64,000 nt of DNA, taken from contig JASANE010020490.1 of NCBI GenBank assembly GCA_030248225.1, forward strand, positions 24,144 through 88,143, written 5' to 3'. Positions 36,545 through 47,854 of the stretch are shown piece by piece. The position numbers and the translations under genes were made by a program. Source of the stretch: Trileptium ribeirensis. Taxonomy: Eukaryota > Nematoda > Enoplea > Enoplida > Thoracostomopsidae. Numbering within the stretch: the first letter of the stretch is position 1; the number at the start of each line of letters is the position of its first letter. Below the pieces are notes generated by a model. That model did no database searches and was not told where the DNA came from. It saw nothing but the letters and a program-made list of their open reading frames with translations.

Positions 36545-36760
36545 GGCCCAAGTCAAGCTGAGGGGTGTAACGTTATATCGTTGAAAAAGGAACAGCTTAG
36601 TGCGGGGGGTTCGGGGGGCGGCAGCCCCCCGACTTAGACTCAGTTATAATCTAGGGGCCATATAAAGGTCGAAGCTTAGGCTAAGGCTTAGGCTTAGGCT
36701 TAGTATATGTAGAACGACATACCAGCCTATGACGTCAAGCCCCTCAGCTTGACTTGGGCC
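36545..36760. mobile_element. 216-bp MITE with 8-bp target duplication
   Basis: The ends are ggcccaagtcaagctgagggg on the left and its reverse complement on the right, with perfect inverted repeats over 21 bp and a partial match further in. It is flanked by a perfect ggtactat duplication (36537-36544 and 36761-36768). Inside are a G/C hairpin (36611-36632, nine-base arms tcggggggc/gccccccga) and a ttaggc-type hexamer run (36674-36703). GG termini plus an 8-bp duplication are compatible with Merlin but do not prove it. No coding capacity. Confidence 0.85.
36674..36703 (+). repeat. Short (TTAGGC)n-like array inside the MITE
   Basis: cttaggctaaggcttaggct continuing to cttag: four to five hexamers with one interruption. 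TTAGGC is a nematode-type telomere hexamer, whereas insects usually have TTAGG. Here it sits inside a transposable element. Shorter ctaagcctaagcc strings occur in a related sequence near 54779. Confidence 0.7.
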
Positions 36761-36891
36761 GGTACTATGGTAAATTACATGGAAATTATCACCGCATAGA
36801 GCAGCAACAGGATACACGGGAGTTCATTCTTATCGAGCTAACGCGCAACGCTGGATGGCATCATTCAGGAAGCGGGCATATTTATTAATTA

Positions 36892-37060
36892 ATGAAGGCC
36901 GCTCAGAAGATGAAAGAAATAAGAAATAATAGACGAGTACGCGAGCCATACTATCAGACGGGTGAACTACTCTGGGTCTGTCGGTATGACATTACAGCGG
37001 GACCATCTAACAAATTAAATCAACGTTGGTGCGGACGATCACGAGATAGTATGGATAACA
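36892..37060 (+). pseudogene. LTR retrotransposon integrase C-terminal fragment
   Basis: The frame reads AAQKMKEIRNNRRVREPYY, QTGELLWVCRYDITAG and SNKLNQRWCGR. This is the pattern ending the integrase of Ty3/gypsy-like elements: M...NRR...Y..G[DE]L[VL]WV, then KL...W.GP (the small barrel after the catalytic core). The core itself is not recognisable upstream, where the MITE sits. The frame ends without the rest of the domain. Relic. Confidence 0.45.
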
Positions 37061-37152
37061 CCACCTTGTATGCAAGTAAGAATGCACTCTGGCCCGGAAG
37101 CTATGGTACATATAATAATATACCTCAATAGGACTAAGCCCTTACATGCCGG

Positions 37153-37222
37153 CAGGGGGGGGGGTTGGGGGGTACCCCCCCTGAGGCCTAAAAGTCCAGG
37201 GGGGGTTGCAGCACCCCCCCGG
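37153..37222. repeat. G-run/C-run segment with palindromes
   Basis: It contains a run of ten G, the perfect 14-bp palindrome ggggggtacccccc (37167-37180) and a facing pair ggggggg..ccccccc at about 37199-37220. Such sequence can form hairpins or G-quadruplexes. The frame reading WGVPPLRPKSPGG is a by-product. Confidence 0.6.
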
Positions 37223-37299
37223 GCTTTATATACTAACAAGGTTTTGAAGCGGGGTAAGAATAAGATCGATTTTTGTATCACATTAGGGCTACGCTAGAA

Positions 37300-38985
37300 C
37301 CGTGGTTAAAAAAACATATCACCGTCGGTAGAAATTGTTAATTATCGTTATTTGCCCGCCAACCAATTCAGCAATAAATATTTCTCAAAAAATAGCTGCT
37401 TCCAAATAAACGGAAAGGACCGTTACCGAGTTACAGTCGATGTGATCTAAACAAGATTCTTACTATAAAATGAATAACATTTCTGCAGTTTAATTGGCGT
37501 TTTCCTAAGATTGGAAGAAATGGCTGCAACGTTAAAGTTTATTTCCAATTGTCCATTCATTCTTCATAATACTATGTTATGTTTCGTGCAACCAAAGGCA
37601 ATAGAAAAATACTTGGAAAACTCCTGAAATCCATGCTACATCGTGCCGACAGTGGTAAAGCCTACTTGTAAAATTCTAACCGTGGAGATGTAACTTGGCG
37701 ATGTTCTGTTTTCACTGGCTTTGATTAAGTTTACTTTTAACAGGATGTATTTGGTAAGTAATAATAGCGGTTTTCGCTAACTTCAAATGCTGCTCTAAAA
37801 TATTAATAAGAAATGATAAAGCGGAGGTAGGTTAAATCGATAATTAGCCGGAGACTGAAAATTTTTGGAAGAGACGGTAGAAGCACTCTGATGTATGTTC
37901 ACAAAGTCGCACATATTCAAAGCTTTACTGTTTATTATCTTATTACTTTAATATGACTATGTTTTGCTTCTGTAACTTGGTGCGGAAGTATCTCTCAATT
38001 TTGGGTTCTTGCATTTCCTAACAATATTTCGGGCTCTTCAATAATTCCACCGCGGCATTTTTTTTGCTTCCCTTCGACAAAAATGCCTCCGATTAATGAA
38101 AAATATCCGAAATTTTTTTTTACGAAAACGTCGTTGAAGCTGAAAATTTCATAAATTGCATAAATATGCCTTTTGGTTTTTACCGCGACTTAATAGCTGT
38201 ATTATTATAACGATGTTTGATCATAGTGTCATGACATTTGAAGCTTGAAAATTTATTTTCATCGCATTTTTGTTGTTGGCATGTTGGTGATATTTCGGCA
38301 ATAATTTAAAAAAAGAAAGAGTGGGTTAATGAAATCGTATGATTCTAGATTGTCAAAAATTTTCTAGCTGTTCGAAAAGTTTAGCGCGTTCTGGAGACTG
38401 TTGATTTTATTATTCTTGTCGTCACAGCTAGTGTTAGAACTTTGCGAATTATATTGTTTTCGTATATGCGTGAATGTGTGTTTTCCGTTAAAAAAATAGC
38501 GCATCAAGCCCAAGATTTTGCTTGGAACAACAGGTTTTCGCTGTCTGTCCGCGGCATTCAATCGCTAATTTATAGTGGTGACCACGATGGGAGCACGGGT
38601 TATTTGAAAATTACACAAAATTTTGCTTCTTTCTACGCAAAAAATTTAACATTTTCGCGTTAATCTGTTACAATTTAGCAAAAGCAGAGCCTCAATTTGA
38701 ATGAAGGCCTGGAATTCCGTCAGGAGTCCATTTGCTCTTTAAAGATACGGCGCAGCTTACCGCAGGTTGTATTGATATTGCAATTACGGCTCTAAAAACG
38801 ACCTGTTCAATAAAAACTACATACTATACAGCAGATGTTGTCTGGAATTCAGGCGGCGTCACCTTTTGCGTCTCGGCAAATCAAAATACTTAGTTGATCG
38901 TACTCAAACCTGAAAAAAGGGCCTACTAGCCTGCTAAACAGGCACGATGATAATCGACTAAACTGGTATAAGGCGCGGACAGAAC
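37300..38985. other. No supported gene
   Basis: AT-rich. Overlapping frames on both strands at 38364-38663 are unrecognised. Confidence 0.45.
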
Positions 38986-39240
38986 GTGCCGATAAAGGCG
39001 TTCCACGGTAACCACCGAGATGATTTTATCTACTGGTTAAGGAAAGAATTTGAAATTAAGTTCATGGCCAATACTTGGTCAGAAGCCAACAAAGCTTATT
39101 TGTTGGGCGTTCATTCAAAAAGCCATGGCCAATTTCGTTTTTTCGCACTACAAGAACATGTTAAATCTAAATTACGAGAGAGTAGTAACACGTCTCAACT
39201 CGTTTTTCTTATTGGCGGCAGGAAAAGGTTTCTAGCGAGA
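38986..39240 (+). pseudogene. Retrotransposon gag-like fragment
   Basis: The frame reads IKAFHGNHRDDFIYWLRKEF, then EIKFMANTWSEANKAYLLG. The arrangement F-x-G-x(3)-DDF-x-x-WL-x-x-[FE]-x(7)-A-x-x-W-x-E-x-x-K-x-x-L is the start of the capsid region of many LTR-element gag proteins. The frame is short and downstream text is not recognisable. It is unlike the heptad-repeat gag at 1488-3415, so it is a different family. Confidence 0.45.
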
Positions 39241-39339
39241 CCTGCCACCCTGAAGTACAGAGGACAATAGAAACGAAACCGTTAGCTATTTCGTACGGGT
39301 GACGGTGGCTTGGATTTGACAACGCTGTTGTTGCATTAG

Positions 39340-39621
39340 GTGTACCCAGTAATGTCAACAATTAACTGTGTAACTGGTATTCAGAATAGTTTTATTTGTA
39401 AATTTTATACAAAATTATTGCCTGGATTGGGCCCTGTATTGTTTGTCACACAGACATACCACGACGGCGGCTATTATTTCTTGTTGGAAAACCTAGTGGA
39501 ACACGAACATACTTATACAATGTTTGAAGGTATGTCGTCGCGTAGATTACATGAACCGAACAACCTTAATTTAAAGCGGTTTCGTCCAAGCTTACACGTT
39601 CTGACACTGAATAAATGGTAA
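39340..39621 (+). pseudogene. Possible end of an LTR-element pol polyprotein
   Basis: KLLPGLGPVLFVTQTYHDGG then YYFLLENL, later YTMFEG and LNLKRFRPS, ending at a stop. K..GP..V......Y.L.+L...R..H...LK.F is the usual pattern at the end of Ty3/gypsy or BEL pol. Together with 38986-39240, which is gag-like, it may mark the two ends of one internally deleted element. Moderate to low certainty. Confidence 0.35.
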
Positions 39622-41890
39622 AGGGTATGTTGTTTTCACAATAATTTGGCTGCACAAATAAAATTTAAGTTTACATTAACTACACAGCTCTACATTAAAT
39701 TTACGATATCTTTAGGAATGCACCATTTCGTGGGCTCTTGTATTTTAAGGCCCCAGGCATCTAACAACTATGGGAAGGCGTACTAGGCGTTGAACTATTG
39801 GTTTCAATTATGTATGGCTGCGGCTTTCAGGCTAGCATACATTTTGAACCACGCACTTGTTTACAAATATTCTTTTGTGTAATATATATTCACGGACATA
39901 TATTCACAGATATAAGGTCTTCGATAGAACCGAATATTTAAGCGATGGGAAGTAAATCTAATTAACTTGCACTCCAGTAAAAATGTGTTTTTTGATACTT
40001 CGTAATTGAGGTAGCGAATTTAGGAAATCTGTGAATATTAGATCTTCTTTCTCTTTCGTATAGGTCCACGTGAACACTACTGTGATAAGCTTTCCTTAAA
40101 AACCTACGACTTTTACGGCCAGTCGGTACATCTGCAGATATTTCAATATATTTTAGTAGTATAGCATCAATTTTAAATATTACTGTTAGCTACCATTTTG
40201 ATAGCCCATTGTTAATCATACAAAAATTTATATATCAATTGGATCGATGATACTTGATAGTACTGTCCCGATTATATCGCAGTATTTTTAAATTCAACTG
40301 GCGCATATTTGTGACATTATTCGTGGCTTTATCGCGACTGATTACTAGTTAACGTCTTCAGAGGTAACCGAAAGTGGGCGCTGCCTGCTGCATTTCCTGA
40401 ATTTGAGCGCATTGGTTCAACTGTAGTGGTTCGACAATTGCCGCTGGTTAAAGAGTTCGTTTATTATTATCGTAATATTTGCCGCCTGGGCCGGCACCTA
40501 CTTTTTCTGGTTGGAATTCGCCTGCTCATACATGTAAGTATACATAACTCACATATTTGTTAAAGTTAATGGTTAGCAAACCCCGTGGAAGCTAATGAAC
40601 GTCTATCTGCTATGGTTTTTACCCATGACATTCTTAATGTGAGTATAAATTCATAGATTACCCTTGATAACCGCTTTTAGTCGCAGAAAGCTGACTTTCT
40701 AGCTTCATTGAGTGAGACTACTCGTTAAAAAAATGGTTGGATTTTGCAATTGCGTGGAAGTACACATGCTTTGAAGATAACGGTCTTTAGCTTCGTTTGC
40801 GCCATGATTATAACGCGGAATTATGAACTTTACCCCATGTTTGCTTGAATTTTAGAGAACTATCCTTATTGTCATAAATTAATGCAAGCACAAAAATGTC
40901 TTCATTTCCCTAAGGCAGTTTAAGATTTTAGTTCTGGTGTTACTTTTTTTGCGTTAGATATTAAAGAAAATTAGACCCAAGGTAATGACTCAAAAAATAT
41001 CAAATGATGAAGTTAATATACTGGTCTATGCTGTTCCCATGAGCAATTCGAAGCGCACACGCATTCAATTAGAGAGAATGGAGGGTAGTAGCTAAAGGAA
41101 AGCATGAATTTCCTCACAATCGGTGGTATAGCAAAATGATTACCGGAGATTTGCGTTAAGCCACCTAGTGATTAACGGCAACAGTTACACTATAAATTTT
41201 AATACATGAAATTACTTTGTATTACTCCCTGGCGAAAACATTATTATCTATACTTCTATTAATGTTGTCCTGCTCCTTTCGTCAACTGGTGTAGATACAA
41301 TAATCCTTTACTGATTTTATACACTGTTTTACATGTCTACTGTATTTAATTAGATAAAAGGCACCCACTCGGGCTTATTTTAACGGCAATAATATTCTTC
41401 TCTTTAGGAAGTAATATATTATTCGAGACTAGAGTTTAAGCCTTATTTCGTTTAAAAAATTACAAGGTGCCCGCTGTAGGCCTTGCGCGTATTTTTTAAA
41501 ATCGTTTTTGATTCTTTCGAAAATGTTTTTTTTATCCCAATGTCAAAACTATAAAAAAATTTTCTTAGAACCGGTATATATGTAGTTATTAATGCTTTCG
41601 TGGCAAAATATTTTTGTCATTTGAATAATTTCTTGGTCTGATTTTTTTTCAAAAATATTTTTCACTACACTGGAATAGCTAAATTAAAAATTAAACCTGC
41701 TAGTGTGTGGTATGAACATCTAAAGTTATTTTTAGCGGCAATTTTATATTTATATATTAAAAATTCCAAGAATTTTTCTTATGTCCTGCAATAATTTTAG
41801 CAGCAATCAAAACAATTAAATGTCGAACTCACAGAAATATCGCTGCGCGGTATGAGGCTGAAATCTTAGTTTTATGAGCTGAACTACAGC
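39622..41890. other. No supported gene
   Basis: AT-rich, few frames above 60 codons. No recognised repeat structure. Confidence 0.5.
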
Positions 41891-41896
41891 TTCTTG

Positions 41897-41979
41897 TAAA
41901 TTCACAGAATTGTTCCTGCACGAACATTCGAATTATAATTATGTAAGCAAACTGCAGTTCTCCTCGTAAATTCTGTGAA
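41897..41979. repeat. Inverted repeat, about 15-bp arms
   Basis: taaattcacagaatt (from about 41898) faces aattctgtgaattta (to about 41979) across a loop of roughly 50 bp. It lies just upstream of the promoter-like motif at 42023. Confidence 0.6.
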
Positions 41980-42022
41980 TTTAAGTCTATTATCTAGATC
42001 TAGCTATCCCAGATATTTGGTG

Positions 42023-42090
42023 TATATAAGCTGAGTTCTTGTCCGATCAGCGAGTCAGTCGCGATCGGAGATCTCAGAGTAAGTAGTCAC
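42023..42090 (+). promoter_or_regulatory. TATA box, initiator and downstream element, possible LTR promoter
   Basis: tatataag at 42023 is followed 34 bp later by a gagtcagtcg initiator (A at 42057) and by agtca at 42085-42089. The set fits an arthropod-type core promoter. Resemblance of the gatcagcgagtcagtc text to LTRs of BEL/Pao elements is from memory. No transcript unit can be assigned. Confidence 0.4.
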
Positions 42091-42187
42091 TTTAATTATC
42101 TTTTCTTTGCTTAACTGCCACACGGCACCTTGTTATTTAACACTGTTCTAGCTAAGGCCGTAGTCACATAAAGCTAAGACTTAGCAA

Positions 42188-42215
42188 GAAAAAAAAGAAA
42201 AAAAAAAAAAAAAAA

Positions 42216-42260
<45 letters not shown>

Positions 42261-42289
42261 AACAAAAAAAAACAAAAAAAAAAAAAAAA

Positions 42290-42360
<71 letters not shown>
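42188..42360. repeat. A-tract of about 170 bp
   Basis: Almost pure A, with a few single G or C bases in the first 110 bp and an uninterrupted final run of more than 60. The opposite strand gives a poly-Phe open frame. It could be a retroposed poly(A) tail, an expanded microsatellite or a place where the assembly is unreliable. No target duplication is visible around it. Confidence 0.9.
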
Positions 42361-42363
<3 letters not shown>

Positions 42364-42456
42364 GCCTAAGTCAATGATTGTCGTCTCCGGAACCTCGTGC
42401 ACTAAGCTCTTCTTTTACTAGCTATATAACGTGCGACCCCACAAAGAGACCTGGCC
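42361..42456. repeat. Diverged relative of the 36545-36760 MITE (right of the A-tract)
   Basis: In the opposite orientation to the MITE copy it shares gcactaagctcttctttta, then ctatataacgtgcgacccc and the cctggcc end. A third relative is at 54779-54893. Boundaries are uncertain. Confidence 0.5.
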
Positions 42457-42879
42457 ATGAATCTGAAAGAAACGTTATCAGAGTATCAGCAAAATACTGA
42501 GAAACAAACCTTGTTTTACGTTTTTAACCATAGCCATATATTCAAAAGATGTGCGTAAAATCAGAGCATACATGCCTTAGGTCCGAAGCCCAGGGTATAG
42601 CCGGGTTCTTGGGGGGAGGGGGGAGACATTCGGCCTTCCAGAGTGGGTAAGCCGGTCGGTGAGCGGAGGTAGGGACAGGTTGTCAGGGGAACAGTTCTAT
42701 CTGTGCATTTGGCGCCTCTATGTTCCAAGCCTGCGGCGCCGTTAGGTATTTAGATCACCTGTAAGGACATAGCCGAGACCTCAAGATGGGTGGTCGGAAC
42801 CTCAGGGGGTACCTTCTACCAGCGCCATGAGCATGTAAGAATAGGAGTTGAAAACTCACAAAACTTTTTAGACAAATTA

Positions 42880-43060
42880 CACTGAATCCGTACTTTACAA
42901 ATATAGTTTTCCGTAAGCATTTGTCTACGTCCTGAAAAGCAGACCAATACTCACCTAAATCATATATACTTATGTTTTACCCAAACACTCAATCCGTAAT
43001 AAAAACTTATTTTTGGGTAAATTTTGGTCTACTTCCTGAAAACAGACTAATACGCCACAT
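42880..43060. repeat. Two-unit direct repeat, spacing about 105 bp
   Basis: acactgaatccgtac (42880) and acactcaatccgtaa (42985) each lead to a gtctac.tcctgaaaa.cagac block. Diverged tandem duplication. Confidence 0.55.
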
Positions 43061-43183
43061 ATTCAACATATAGGCCGTGAAAAATTTATAGCGTTACAGC
43101 GAATAAATAAAACTTTTATGATAGATTAGTTTGAAATAAATAAATAAAAAAACCCAAATGTTTAATGGTCACGGCTTGGTCCC

Positions 43184-43451
43184 ATGCGGGTACGCGACAC
43201 CAACAGCCACCACTTGGTCATATATCAAAATATTATCGTCGATAAACAGAAACTAACCGGTTTATCCCACGAAAGTCAAAAAATGTCTATTGATTTGTGT
43301 CAATTTGAAACTAACGAGATGGATGTAGTATTTTTGTGCGTTTTCAAGAACATTTTTATTGCCGATTTGATTAATAAAACGTGCCGTCCAACGGCTATAA
43401 ATTAATAATATTTTTTGAAAAAATGTATATAAATACCTAAAATATAAATAA
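43184..43451 (+). other. Unassigned 73-codon frame with a polyadenylation-like signal
   Basis: The frame 43184-43405 has a mixed composition (MSIDLCQFETNEMDVVFL inside) and ends in tandem stops. aataaa follows at about 43446. It could be a terminal exon, but no clear acceptor and no known domain are seen. Low certainty. Confidence 0.2.
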
Positions 43452-43570
43452 AACAAATCCATACTATTGCATTGTGGAAAATGTTTGTTAGTGGTTAATC
43501 GAGTTTCAAGCCAACTACCCTGTTTCGCCGTGATGGTCGATATGATTTTCAAAAACATTATTATGTAAAG

Positions 43571-44142
43571 TCTGCCATGTAAACACAGCTGAGGGAGGGT
43601 CTGGTGCTAAACTCAACATAACTCTCCCATGTAAACGCAGAGGTGGCAGGGGATGGTTCTAAACTGGACATAATTCTCTCATGTAAACGCAGCGGAGACA
43701 GGGGATGGTGCTAAACTCGACATAAGTCTCCCATGTAAACGCAGCGGAGGCAGGGGATGGTGCTAAACTCGACATAAGACACCCATGTAAACGCAGAGGT
43801 GGCAGGGGATGGTGCTAAACTCGACATAAGTCTCCCATGTAAACGCAGCGGAGGCAGGGGACGGTGCTAAACTCGACATAAGTCTCCCATGTAAACGCAG
43901 AGGTGGCAGGGGATGGTGCTACACTCGACATAAGTCTCCCATGTAATCGCAGCGGAGGCAGGGGATTGTGCTAAACTCGACATAAGTCACCCAGGTAAAC
44001 GCAGAGGTGGCAGGGGATGGTGCTAAACTCGACATAAGTCTCCCATGTAAACGCAGCGGAGGCAGGGGACGGTGCTGAACTCGACATAAGTCTCCCATGT
44101 AAACGCAGCGGAGGCAGGAGATGGTGCTAAACTCAACATAAG
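43571..44142. repeat. 52-bp minisatellite, 11 units with higher-order structure
   Basis: The unit begins ctcccatgtaaacgcagcgg. Two versions exist: B with cagcggaggcagggg and A with cagaggtggcagggg. From unit 2 the order is A B B A B A B A B B. Units 5 and 9 share a cacccatg/cacccagg variant and units 6 and 10 share ggggacggtgct, so a block of four units (208 bp) appears to have been copied. Unit 1 is the most diverged, as expected at an array edge. Confidence 0.95.
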
Positions 44143-44381
44143 TGCATTCCAGAAATCAAAAATTTAAAGTTTCATTATGAGGTATGGGCTTAGCCTTAGG
44201 CTTCCAGAGGCAAAACATTTTATATAACCATGCTATGGGGAAAATTTGACATTACCCCGTTTAATTATTAAAATATCGCCAGTCACTCAAAAGAAGATTT
44301 TTCATATACTGGTGCATGTGAGTAAATTCTGGCACAATAACATGGGTCCGATTCTCAATCTGAGAGAAAGGGCTGGCAGTA

Positions 44382-44462
44382 ATAAAACGAGTAATAAAGA
44401 CTTTTCTCGCTAAACATATTTAGAATATGTTTAGCGAGAAAAGTCTTTATTACGCGTTTTAT
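44382..44462. repeat. Near-perfect palindrome (30-bp perfect arms, 3-bp centre)
   Basis: gtaataaagacttttctcgc and the next ten bases (44391-44420) are exactly reverse-complemented at 44424-44453, around the trinucleotide tag. Beyond one mismatch the arms extend to 39 bp each. It is only 240 bp after the 52-bp minisatellite. It could extrude as a hairpin. Confidence 0.95.
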
Positions 44463-44995
44463 ATGGAACACTATTTTTAGGGTGCCCTAGGATACCAAAG
44501 CTTATTTCTACATGAAAAATATTATCTGTGTTTATTTTTCGGGTATGGTGGAATGAATGGCTCGTCGCTCCACCTTTATTGTTGGGTCTCCTGCCCTCCT
44601 TGTTTCTGTGTAAGTGTATCTCCATGTGTTGAAATGAAAACATGGAAACAAAGATTAACTTTTGAAAGCTCAGCTGGCTCTGTTTTTGTAAAAACTAAGA
44701 ACTATATTTAGCAAATAATAATATAATCAAATTTGGTTTGGAAAGCCTGCGAGGTTACAAATAAATTGAAAATTGCTTTCGTGTATTTAATAATTCGGAG
44801 GTGGAACGGTGTCACCATTTTGTGACCCGGTGACCTAGTGAACCGGTTATGGTAATGACCAGTAGACCCGATTGGGCTGCCGCTCGGTTCATACTTTTAT
44901 TCTTCTAAATCAGATTACCGCAGGTTTTTGATGTATATATATATGCATATAATAACTAATACCCAACATGCAAAGATATTGCACTGTCTAGTACC
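44463..44995. other. No supported gene
   Basis: The minus-strand frame 44431-44643 begins inside the palindrome and is unrecognised. Confidence 0.5.
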
Positions 44996-45185
44996 TAGTA
45001 TTAGGCGCAGCCCGAGAAAGCCGCCGGCGTGCCCGGTTTCAACTCTGCTGCCGGCTAGCGGCCGGTCCGGCCGTTCCAGGATTCTGCCGTTTGAGTAGGC
45101 CATTTGAGTAGGCCGGCTAGGCCGGTATTCAGTCTGGCCGGGTGGGCCGGCATTCCGGGCGGCCGGGGTGGCTGGTTATTCGGCT
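44996..45185. repeat. GC-rich island with gccgg repeats
   Basis: Repeated gtaggccggctaggccgg and cgggtgggccggcattcc-type strings with an irregular period of about 20-25 bp, in sharp contrast to AT-rich flanks. gtttgagtaggcc and atttgagtaggcc stand side by side. CpG-rich. No coding sense found. Confidence 0.65.
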
Positions 45186-47661
45186 ACTCGGTGTACTGTT
45201 TTCGGGTAGATAACTGCGGTTGCTATTGGCCTCGTTGTAATGTTTAAGCCATTTTTGAAAGCTGGTCGCACAGACATTGACCCGATGAATCGGCTACGAA
45301 TGTGACCCGAATTTTTGCACAATTTCTTGTACGCGTCGGCACGGGGGAGGATCCTCAAAGAGATTATGCCACTTTGCAGGGCGAAAGAAGCCGGAGACGC
45401 GTCGAGGGGGCTCCGAGCCTCAGGGTTGTATAATTCCCATTCTTCCCTATAAGCATCTATGATTTAATAGGTCAACGATTTTATGAAATGAAACTAATAT
45501 AACGAATGATGTAAACAAACCATCTAGCGCACGACTAGAGTTTAAGAGAACACCAAAGATATGTCAGTTTGGGAAATGTGTCTCGCCTTCGGCTAACTGA
45601 GTATAGTCCACAGTCACCAGTTTACGGCTCCGTCACCGATGAAAGTGACGGTAGAACCCGTGTTTTGACAGGAGTAGTATAGGTCCCCGTTAAACTAGCT
45701 AGTCCATTGGAACTTTACACGCCGTTTCAGGGCCCAAAATATATAAAAACCTGGCGGAGTGATTCTGGGTAATTATTTGATTATATACACACGCTAATGT
45801 GAAATATATATTTTAATGTATCTTTTCGTTCGCTTCTAACAACCCGGTCGCGTGTGAAAAAATGGTACCTCCTACGTAATTTTTATGATTCTGAGCCTTG
45901 TAAACTATTTTTCTTTATTCTGTGCCTTTGAAAATGTTACATACAAGAAGAAGGTGAAGATAACAAATTTATGCACTCCTATTGTAATTGCTTCAAGCGC
46001 TTTTGTAATACCACTGAAAGAAAGGCGCTATACACTGGTAGATGCAGGAATTGTTGACACGGGGGGTGATCGAACTTCAACCCATCGTAGATTAATAATT
46101 TATTCTAGCATTTTGTTTTCTATATTTTTCAAATTTTTGGTGGCTCAGTTAGGTCTGAGGGGAAGTGATGTTATATAAAACATTGTATTATAGTTGTTGT
46201 TTTCGTAAGAAAAGAACTGACACTTTTTGGTACAACGAATGTAAGAAAAGCTAAAAAGAAAAAAATTGTAAAATTTACAGCAAAACCCGCTAGGATCCTC
46301 CACCCTTAATACTATTGATGCCTAAACTAAATATCAATTTGATCATGAACCTACTCGGGGCACTGCAATGCATTAAACCATCTTGGTTATTCGGTTGAAA
46401 GCCGAACTCTTAAAAATATCTAAAATAATATATTACAGTTTTAATGATACACTCAAAAAAACAAAGGAAAATTATAAAATAGAATAAATTTTTTTATAAA
46501 ATAAAAAAATAGATAAAATAATAGTCAAAGCTAAAATAAAATTAATATGACACAAAAATTTACATCTCGATAATGAACTGAGATGAGAATTCAAATTTTG
46601 GCAAGGCGACAAGTGCCGCATATCAGATTTTATTCGCGCCCAAATGGCTAACCCCAGCCGAAGACGCAAACAAAGCAAATGTGTGCAATTTAATACTCCT
46701 GCCGACTGCATTTATTGTGACTCGATAATAAATAGATATCCTATTACCTATATCATATTATACCCATTGGTTTGGGAACCTCATCTTTTAGCCGCGATAG
46801 AAATGGTGTCGACACGAATGTAATCAATGTATAGTGGATTATGTTAGCGCTTGGCCGGTTTTTTGTATTCTACTACTCCGTGTATGGATTTTAATATAGA
46901 CTGAATTAGACATATTTATAACCGCCTTAATATGTAAACTGTAGGGACGTTGCCTTAAGGGAAGTATACGATCGTCGGTCGTTTTACAAATTTTTTTAAA
47001 TTTTCACTACATCTTCCAATATTTGCTAAAATCTTCCGCGCGCTACGACGGAGTGGTGGGGAGGGCGCGGTTGGTTGGGAGGGGTAAATAAATATGGCTT
47101 TAGGGGTCAGATCCTTAGGAGAACAACCACCCTTTGTCGCCCTGTTGAAACCTATCATTTAAAAATAATTGTTGTTTTAACAACTGTACTTCCTCAAGAT
47201 ATAAATGCTATATACTATTTTCAAAAATTCAAATATGATTTAATAAGTCACATGAATATTCAATTTGCACCAGTGTATGATCCGAGTGATTATATTATAG
47301 GATTTGTTATATAATTCGCCCACACGCAGTGACGGGCTTAACGCCTGATGCAAACCTCGATACTCTATCTTCTCTGATTGTAGTATCCGTTTGGTTAATG
47401 AATTATTTCATTGTTTTGTTATACAAGTGGTTAATTCCCATAGGCTTTGCAAAACGATGGCATTTAATTACACGAAATTCGATAAATTCTTTTCGATAAA
47501 AAGCATGTAGTCAACCTGAAAATGAGAAGAGTTTAGCTTAGTATCAATTTATTGAAACAGTACACTCTCCTTTGATATTTACTTTATATTCACCATATTG
47601 TAGCTCTTTGTTTAAAATTCACACTTTAACCACGTCGGAAGTCTGTCAATGTCAGGGTTAA
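45186..47661. other. No supported gene
   Basis: A 97-codon + frame (45885-46178) and a 79-codon - frame (46472-46711) are unrecognised. A short GC-rich patch lies at 47036-47085. Confidence 0.45.
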
Positions 47662-47854
47662 GTTACAAGTAATAGTTGTAGCATAGGTAGCAGTGCGTTC
47701 AAACATTTGTACGCACGGTTGTGACGAGTTCAGACGAGTGCGATAACACGAGTTTGAACGAGTTAGCATGCGTACAAATCTTTGAACGCACTGTTGCCTA
47801 TGCTACAACTGACCTATTATATAGCTAACCGTGCATTCAGATATTTGTATGCAC
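47662..47854 (+). mobile_element. 193-bp palindromic element, copy 1
   Basis: It starts gttacaagtaata, contains a 135-bp imperfect palindrome (47675-47809, ends gttgtagcataggta.cagtg and the reverse complement) and finishes with a tail ending in gtgcattcagatatttgtatgcac. The motif gtgc.ttcaaacatttgtacgcac appears three times in related form. Copy 2 on the other strand at 59241-59433 has the same length. No coding capacity; a MITE or other hairpin repeat. Confidence 0.85.

Noticed and set aside
42181..42402. 73-codon poly-Phe frame
   Set aside because: Translation of the A-tract on the opposite strand.
43571..44142. CRISPR array, because repeats are regularly spaced
   Set aside because: Units are contiguous 52-bp copies without unique spacers, in a eukaryotic context; this is a minisatellite.
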